A stretch of DNA of 36,060 nucleotides from Kiloniella laminariae DSM 19542 (GTDB lineage: Bacteria > Pseudomonadota > Alphaproteobacteria > Kiloniellales > Kiloniellaceae), in NCBI RefSeq assembly GCF_000374005.1, contig NZ_KB893134.1, positions 556,582 through 592,641 of the forward strand, given 5' to 3'. The first letter of the stretch is position 1. Each line of letters starts with the position of its first letter. A program made the translations under genes and the position numbers. The notes beneath the pieces are model-generated. The model did no database searches, was not told the origin of the DNA, and worked only from the letters and a program-made list of their open reading frames with translations. Of this stretch, positions 32,308-36,060 are shown in pieces.

Positions 32308-34227
32308 ATGACCGATAATTCCACAAACAAACCAATTCAAGAGGGCGAATCCGCAGCTGCCTATCAGGTGCTGGCGCGGAAGTATCGCCCCTCATCTTTT
32401 CGCGATCTTTTCGGACAGGCGGCGCTGGTCCAGACCATTACCAATGCCCTTGAAAGCGGGCGGCTGGCCCATGCCTTTGTTTTGACTGGTGTGCGGGGAG
32501 TCGGAAAGACCACTTCAGCCCGGATTATTGCCAAGGCACTGAACTGTATCGGCGCCGATGGCAAGGGGGAACCGACAGCGGACCCCTGTGGCGTCTGTGA
32601 AAGCTGTGTCTCGATTGCCCAAGACCGCCATGTTGATGTCATGGAAATGGATGCGGCCAGTCGTACCGGTGTGGGTGACATACGCGAGCTGATCGAGAGT
32701 GTGCGCTATCGCCCGGTCTCTGCGCGCAAAAAAGTTTATATCATCGATGAGGTTCACATGCTGTCCAACAGCGCGTTCAACGCGTTGTTGAAGACCTTGG
32801 AAGAACCGCCAGAGCATGTGGTGTTTATCTTTGCCACGACAGAAATTCGCAAGGTGCCGGTCACAGTTCTTTCGCGCTGTCAGCGTTTTGATCTCCGCCG
32901 GTTGGAGCATCAAGAGCTGATTGCGCTTTTTAGCAAGGTGATGGGCAGCGAGGGTATCAGCTTCGAGGAAGAAGCTCTGGGGCTGTTGGCACGGGCTGCT
33001 GACGGTTCTGCAAGAGATGGTCTGTCTCTTCTTGATCAGGCCATTGCGCTGGGCGGCGGTGATGCTATCAAGACCGAGCCGGTTCGCCATATGCTCGGGC
33101 TTGCGGATCGCACCCGGATCTTTGATCTTCTCGATGTTTTGCTGCGCGGAGACTGTGCCGCTGCCCTGGAGATTCTGAGTGATCTCTACCATGGCGGAAC
33201 AGAGCCTGTTGTGGTGATGAAAGACCTGCTGGAGCTTTGTCACCTTCTGACCCGAGCCAAGCTGGTGCCAAAAACACTGGAATCGCCTGGAACACCAGAG
33301 GCCGAACGGGTTCGTGGTGGGGAAATGTGCAGTAAGCTGACCATGCCCTTGCTGGCCCGGGCCTGGCAAATGTTGCTCAAAGGACTGGGAGAGATCCAGA
33401 ACGCACCGCATCCGCTTCAGGCCGCTGAAATGGTTCTGATCCGTCTGGCCTATGCCAGTACGCTTCCGACCCCGGGGGATCTGATAAAAAAGCTCCAGGA
33501 CGCGCCAGCGGGTAACGCCCCTGCTGGTGACGTCCGAAATGTTTCAGGCGATACAATACATAGAAATACATCTTCGGGTCAGGGACAGAGTGTACCCCGG
33601 TCGGGTGGTGTCGCGGCGGTAGCTTTGTCTCAGGTCGAAGATCTGTCTGACGAACAGCTACAGACCTCTCGTCCTGCGCTGGTGGTCGACAACACTGCCT
33701 CAAGATCCGCAGGAATGGAGCCGGATGCGCCCTTTGCTTCTCCCCGGACCTTTCGAGAAGTGATTGAGCTGGCGCGGGATCAGGGACAGCGTATTCTGTC
33801 AGCCTATCTGGCAAATGATGTTCACCTTATCCGCTTTGCGCCGGGTGAAATCAACTATAAGCCGACAGATCATGCTCCCCGTGATCTTTCTGCCCAGATC
33901 CAGCGGCATTTGAAGGAGTGGACGGGCAAGGACTGGAAGGTAACCGAATCTTCCCGAGAAGGTGTCGAAACCATCCGGGTTCAGGAAAAGCAGATCAATC
34001 AGGAGCTGGATGAAAAAGCCATGGAGGACACGCTGGTCAAGGCGGCCCTCCGGCTTTTCCCGGGCAGTAAATTAATTAGCCGAAAAGGCTTGATGCCGGA
34101 CAACTTTGTAGTAGAAGGCATAGAAGAACAAATGATGATAGATCCGATGACTGACCCGGATATGGGAGATCCTGATCTGGATGACAGCGAGTTGGTCCGT
34201 CGACTTAATAGTGGAGATAATATCTGA
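32308..34227 (+). CDS. dnaX: DNA polymerase III subunit tau (and probably gamma by frameshift)
   Basis: This is the clamp-loader ATPase of the replicative polymerase. The ATG at 32308 gives 639 residues; a GTG at 32281, with its own purine-rich upstream site, would add 9. It has Walker A GVRGVGKT, a zinc module (one Cys after Walker A, then CGVCESC), Walker [11 protein letters not shown], the AAA+ sensor stretch [13 protein letters not shown], domain III to about residue 395, and a long C-terminal tau part that binds the polymerase and helicase. Inside the gene, A AAA AAG (33486-33492) is in the reading phase of a -1 slippery site, followed by a strong stem-loop whose loop holds a -1 frame stop. 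A frameshift product would have 402 residues, close to the 431 of E. coli gamma. The ybaB start shares one base with the stop. Confidence 0.95.
   Translation: MTDNSTNKPIQEGESAAAYQVLARKYRPSSFRDLFGQAALVQTITNALESGRLAHAFVLTGVRGVGKTTSARIIAKALNCIGADGKGEPTADPCGVCESCVSIAQDRHVDVMEMDAASRTGVGDIRELIESVRYRPVSARKKVYIIDEVHMLSNSAFNALLKTLEEPPEHVVFIFATTEIRKVPVTVLSRCQRFDLRRLEHQELIALFSKVMGSEGISFEEEALGLLARAADGSARDGLSLLDQAIALGGGDAIKTEPVRHMLGLADRTRIFDLLDVLLRGDCAAALEILSDLYHGGTEPVVVMKDLLELCHLLTRAKLVPKTLESPGTPEAERVRGGEMCSKLTMPLLARAWQMLLKGLGEIQNAPHPLQAAEMVLIRLAYASTLPTPGDLIKKLQDAPAGNAPAGDVRNVSGDTIHRNTSSGQGQSVPRSGGVAAVALSQVEDLSDEQLQTSRPALVVDNTASRSAGMEPDAPFASPRTFREVIELARDQGQRILSAYLANDVHLIRFAPGEINYKPTDHAPRDLSAQIQRHLKEWTGKDWKVTESSREGVETIRVQEKQINQELDEKAMEDTLVKAALRLFPGSKLISRKGLMPDNFVVEGIEEQMMIDPMTDPDMGDPDLDDSELVRRLNSGDNI
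33474..33535 (+). promoter_or_regulatory. Probable programmed -1 ribosomal frameshift signal in dnaX
   Basis: In order: a GGGGGA Shine-Dalgarno-like run (33474-33479); the heptamer A AAA AAG (33486-33492), split by the zero frame as ATA AAA AAG; a 5-nt spacer; then a stem of 15 pairs. The outer stem is GGACG (33498-33502) with CGTCC (33531-33535), then a bulged A at 33530. The inner stem is CGCCAGCGGG (33503-33512) with CCTGCTGGTG (33520-33529), with two G-T wobbles. The -1 frame reads seven codons and stops at TAA 33513-33515, in the loop. Confidence 0.75.
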
Positions 34228-34550
34228 TGAAAAACCTTGCCGGATTGATGAAACAGGCTCAGCAGATGCAGAGCAAAATGGCTGAAATGCAGGAAGCTCT
34301 TACCGCTCTGGAAATTGAAGGTTCCTCTGGAGCCGGAATGGTCAAGGTGGTCATGAGTGGCAAACATGAACTCCGCTCGGTCAAAATTGACCCTTCGCTG
34401 ATCAACCCGGACGATGTCGAAGTCCTGGAAGACCTGATCATGGCTGCGGTAAACGACGCTAAAACCAAGGTTGAAACGACGACCCAGGAAAGAATGCAGG
34501 ATGTCACCGGGGGATTGAACCTGCCGGCTGGCATGAAACTGCCCTTCTAG
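34227..34550 (+). CDS. ybaB: YbaB/EbfC family nucleoid-associated protein
   Basis: This 107-residue small cytoplasmic DNA-binding protein begins [18 protein letters not shown], the usual helix of the family, followed by the beta-sheet part [21 protein letters not shown]. It ends with [14 protein letters not shown]. It binds DNA as a dimer and coats the nucleoid. The dnaX-ybaB-recR order is conserved in most bacteria. Its start shares one base with the dnaX stop, and recR begins 13 bp after it. Confidence 0.95.
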   Translation: MKNLAGLMKQAQQMQSKMAEMQEALTALEIEGSSGAGMVKVVMSGKHELRSVKIDPSLINPDDVEVLEDLIMAAVNDAKTKVETTTQERMQDVTGGLNLPAGMKLPF

Positions 34551-34563
34551 GTCTGACGACTTT

Positions 34564-35160
34564 ATGGCAAAGAGCGAGATAGATCGTCTGGCACAGCTGC
34601 TTTCACGCCTTCCCGGGCTCGGTCCGCGCTCGGCAAGGCGGGTGGTTCTGCACCTGATGAAAAAACGGGAAAGTTTGATGCTACCCCTGGCCAAGGCCAT
34701 GATGGAGGCAGCCTCGAGCATTTCGAACTGTACGATCTGCGGCAATCTCGATTCAGAAAATCCCTGCGGCATTTGCCAGCACCCGAACCGGGACGACAGC
34801 AAAATATGTGTTGTCGAAGATGTCGGTGATCTCTGGGCGCTGGAGCGCAGTGGCGCCTTTAAAGGGCGGTATCATGTTTTGGGCGGGACACTTTCGGCAT
34901 TGGATGGGCGTGGCCCGGCCCAGCTGAATATTAACGGCCTTCTGGATCGGGCTTCAGCTGATCAGGTTCAGGAAATAATCCTGGCTCTCAGCGCAACAGT
35001 AGACGGCCAGACCACCGTGCATTATCTGAGCGAATGTCTGGCAGGGCATGAGGTCGAGGTCTCAAAACTGGCTCATGGTGTCCCGGTTGGGGGCAGCCTC
35101 GACTATCTGGATGACGGTACACTGACAGCAGCCTTGAAGTCACGACGCTCCACGCGTTGA
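34564..35160 (+). CDS. recR: Recombination mediator protein RecR
   Basis: This 198-residue DNA repair protein forms rings with RecO to load RecA at gaps. It has an N-terminal helix-hairpin-helix ([20 protein letters not shown], given here in part, about residues 11-30), a C4 zinc finger (Cys56, Cys59, Cys68, Cys71) and a Toprim domain from about residue 80 ([14 protein letters not shown], later SALDGRGP). A Walker-B-like C-terminal region follows. Length is normal (E. coli 201). It is the last gene of the dnaX operon. Confidence 0.95.
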   Translation: MAKSEIDRLAQLLSRLPGLGPRSARRVVLHLMKKRESLMLPLAKAMMEAASSISNCTICGNLDSENPCGICQHPNRDDSKICVVEDVGDLWALERSGAFKGRYHVLGGTLSALDGRGPAQLNINGLLDRASADQVQEIILALSATVDGQTTVHYLSECLAGHEVEVSKLAHGVPVGGSLDYLDDGTLTAALKSRRSTR

Positions 35161-35304
35161 AGGGTATAGATCTGCACCAATAAACAGTTTTCCCCTACAA
35201 CGGGTCCTGATTTGAATCGCACCTGATTTAGATTGCACAGGGAAGTTATTCTTCCTATGAGTGTTGATCTTTGTATTTTTATCGATCTGTGTTTGTGGGG
35301 ACCC

Positions 35305-35865
35305 ATGTCTAGAATTGCACTTCCTTTTTCTCTGTTATCCCTGATGTTTCTTGGCGCCTGCCAAACGGCAAGCAACAGCTGGAGTGACTGGGAAGGCATT
35401 CCCTACAGCGAAGCCATGTTGCAATGGGAAGCCCCGGCCCAGTCCGATCTTATGGCGCGTAAAATTTCCTATAGCGGTTCCTATCAAGAACAGTGGTTCT
35501 GGCCTGCCGGAGGGATCTTTCTGGCAAAAGCCGGGCATGCCTATCACTATCGTGAAGTCCCCAGTCCCCAGGAGTTCGGCCGGATGATGTCGGACTGGAA
35601 AAAATTCGAAATTTCTGCGGCGGGCATGAAAGCAAGCGATGTTGAGGAAGCCAGAAATAAATACGGAAAATTCTTCTTTGCTGACCTGAAAAATGACGAG
35701 GGCGAAGACTGCTGGCTTTTCCTTCAGGGGCTTCCCGGAAAAACCCCGGCTGGTTATGTCGACACTGGAAAACCCGGAGGGCTTTTCTCGGGCTATGAAT
35801 GCGGCACAACGCGACAGAACAGAGAAGAGCTGCTGCAGTTTGCCCAGAATTACCGTCTGAAATAA
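35305..35865 (+). CDS. Putative lipoprotein of unknown function
   Basis: I chose the ATG at 35305 (186 residues), behind GTGGGG, because it places a lipobox correctly: a basic-hydrophobic signal MSRIALPFSLLSLMF ends in LGAC with Cys19 as the lipid-bearing residue. The mature part is polar and aromatic-rich, without repeats or membrane segments. It contains SYQEQWFWPAGGIFLAKAGHAYHY and two later cysteines (EDCW and YECG) that could form a disulfide. An N-terminal extension starting at a TTG (35233) is open but has no support. I do not recognise the family. It follows recR by 144 bp and is probably separately expressed. Confidence 0.75.
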   Translation: MSRIALPFSLLSLMFLGACQTASNSWSDWEGIPYSEAMLQWEAPAQSDLMARKISYSGSYQEQWFWPAGGIFLAKAGHAYHYREVPSPQEFGRMMSDWKKFEISAAGMKASDVEEARNKYGKFFFADLKNDEGEDCWLFLQGLPGKTPAGYVDTGKPGGLFSGYECGTTRQNREELLQFAQNYRLK

Positions 35866-35877
35866 CAAGACAAGCTT

Positions 35878-35900
35878 GTGGCGTATTCAGGCCACTTTTT
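35878..35900 (+). terminator. Possible terminator after the lipoprotein gene
   Basis: GTGGC (35878-35882) and GCCAC (35891-35895) form a short stem followed directly by TTTTT (35896-35900). Confidence 0.45.
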
Positions 35901-35957
35901 GGACCAATTCTCTTGTCAGGATCCTGGCCAAGAAATGTTGAAACACGGGGAACGGAT

Positions 35958-36060
35958 ATGAGTGAATTTTCACAAGACCTTCGCAAAAGCTGCCTGGTCT
36001 CTGCAACGGCTTTGATGCTTGGTTTGAGTAGTCTTTCTATGGCTGCTGCTGCCGAAATCT
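35958..36060 (+). CDS. Start of an exported protein (truncated by the window end)
   Basis: An ATG at 35958 follows a GGGGAA site. The 34 codons visible encode a signal peptide: a charged start (MSEFSQDLRKS), a hydrophobic core and a likely AAA|AE cleavage near residue 32. The mature protein lies outside the window, so nothing can be said about its role. Confidence 0.65.
   Translation, partial: MSEFSQDLRKSCLVSATALMLGLSSLSMAAAAEI

Noticed and set aside
32515-33411. A 298-codon open frame on the minus strand opposite dnaX
   Set aside because: It is fully antisense to the conserved ATPase domains of dnaX, has no ribosome binding site and its product is rich in Gln/His as expected of a reversed frame.
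33484-33515. The A-run in dnaX as a sequencing error or true frameshift mutation
   Set aside because: The zero frame stays open to a normal tau C-terminus and into the ybaB overlap, so the run does not break the gene. The surrounding stem and phase fit programmed frameshifting better.
33999-34802. A 267-codon minus-strand frame across dnaX, ybaB and recR
   Set aside because: It crosses three well-conserved genes and their junctions, and its translation is Ser/Arg-rich shadow sequence.

Overview
The window looks like a stretch of alphaproteobacterial chromosome. It has moderate G+C and compact operons with overlapping start/stop codons. It also carries gene clusters common in that class: a membrane-anchored cytochrome c followed by kdsB and pheA, and nudC followed by the 4.5S SRP RNA, dnaX, ybaB and recR. 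A marine or free-living Rhodospirillales-like host is my guess from that gene order; no rRNA or other species marker is present. I see no insertion sequence, phage gene, tRNA or CRISPR array.

Layout. 1-377: 3' end of an unidentified gene. 465-9051: a LysR regulator divergent from a complete peptide-type ABC importer (two permeases, two ATPases, binding protein), followed by a CocE/X-Pro-peptidase-like serine hydrolase. This reads as an uptake-and-hydrolysis unit for a peptide or N-acyl compound. A perfect 16-bp inverted repeat sits over the LysR start. 9265-9786: a two-CBS-domain protein. 9878-15881: a cobalt uptake locus with two cobalamin riboswitches, one upstream of each of two DUF4198 periplasmic protein genes, with a TetR regulator between them. 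The right-hand riboswitch leads an ECF transporter operon of the K-M-L-Q-O type (DUF4198, CbiM, a CbiN/NikL-like protein, CbiQ, CbiO). The two riboswitches are nearly identical at both ends but unrelated in the middle, and the left copy lacks the usual CCACTG...GGGAAGG segment.

16154-19889: an orphan TAXI-type TRAP binding protein, an M17 leucyl aminopeptidase, a universal stress protein and a small MarR regulator with an inverted repeat at its promoter. 19940-26910 (minus strand): the YejABEF peptide importer, in which YejA has an unusual C-terminal membrane tail, followed by a GhrA-type hydroxyacid dehydrogenase. 27074-28524 (minus): an inositol-monophosphatase-like HisN and CycM-type cytochrome c. 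28809-30548: kdsB and pheA. 30606-31920 (minus): nudC and a DUF2834 membrane protein. 32058-35160: SRP RNA, dnaX, ybaB and recR. The window ends with a small lipoprotein gene and the start of another exported protein.

The observations I rate highest are: (1) the mosaic pair of cobalamin riboswitches; (2) a complete set of signals for a programmed -1 frameshift in dnaX (A AAA AAG, a 5-nt spacer, a 15-bp stem, and a -1 frame stop codon in the loop), which would make a separate gamma subunit; (3) the three exported proteins of the cobalt locus, each of which seems to begin its mature chain with histidine, as the CbiM metal site does; and (4) the membrane-tailed YejA.
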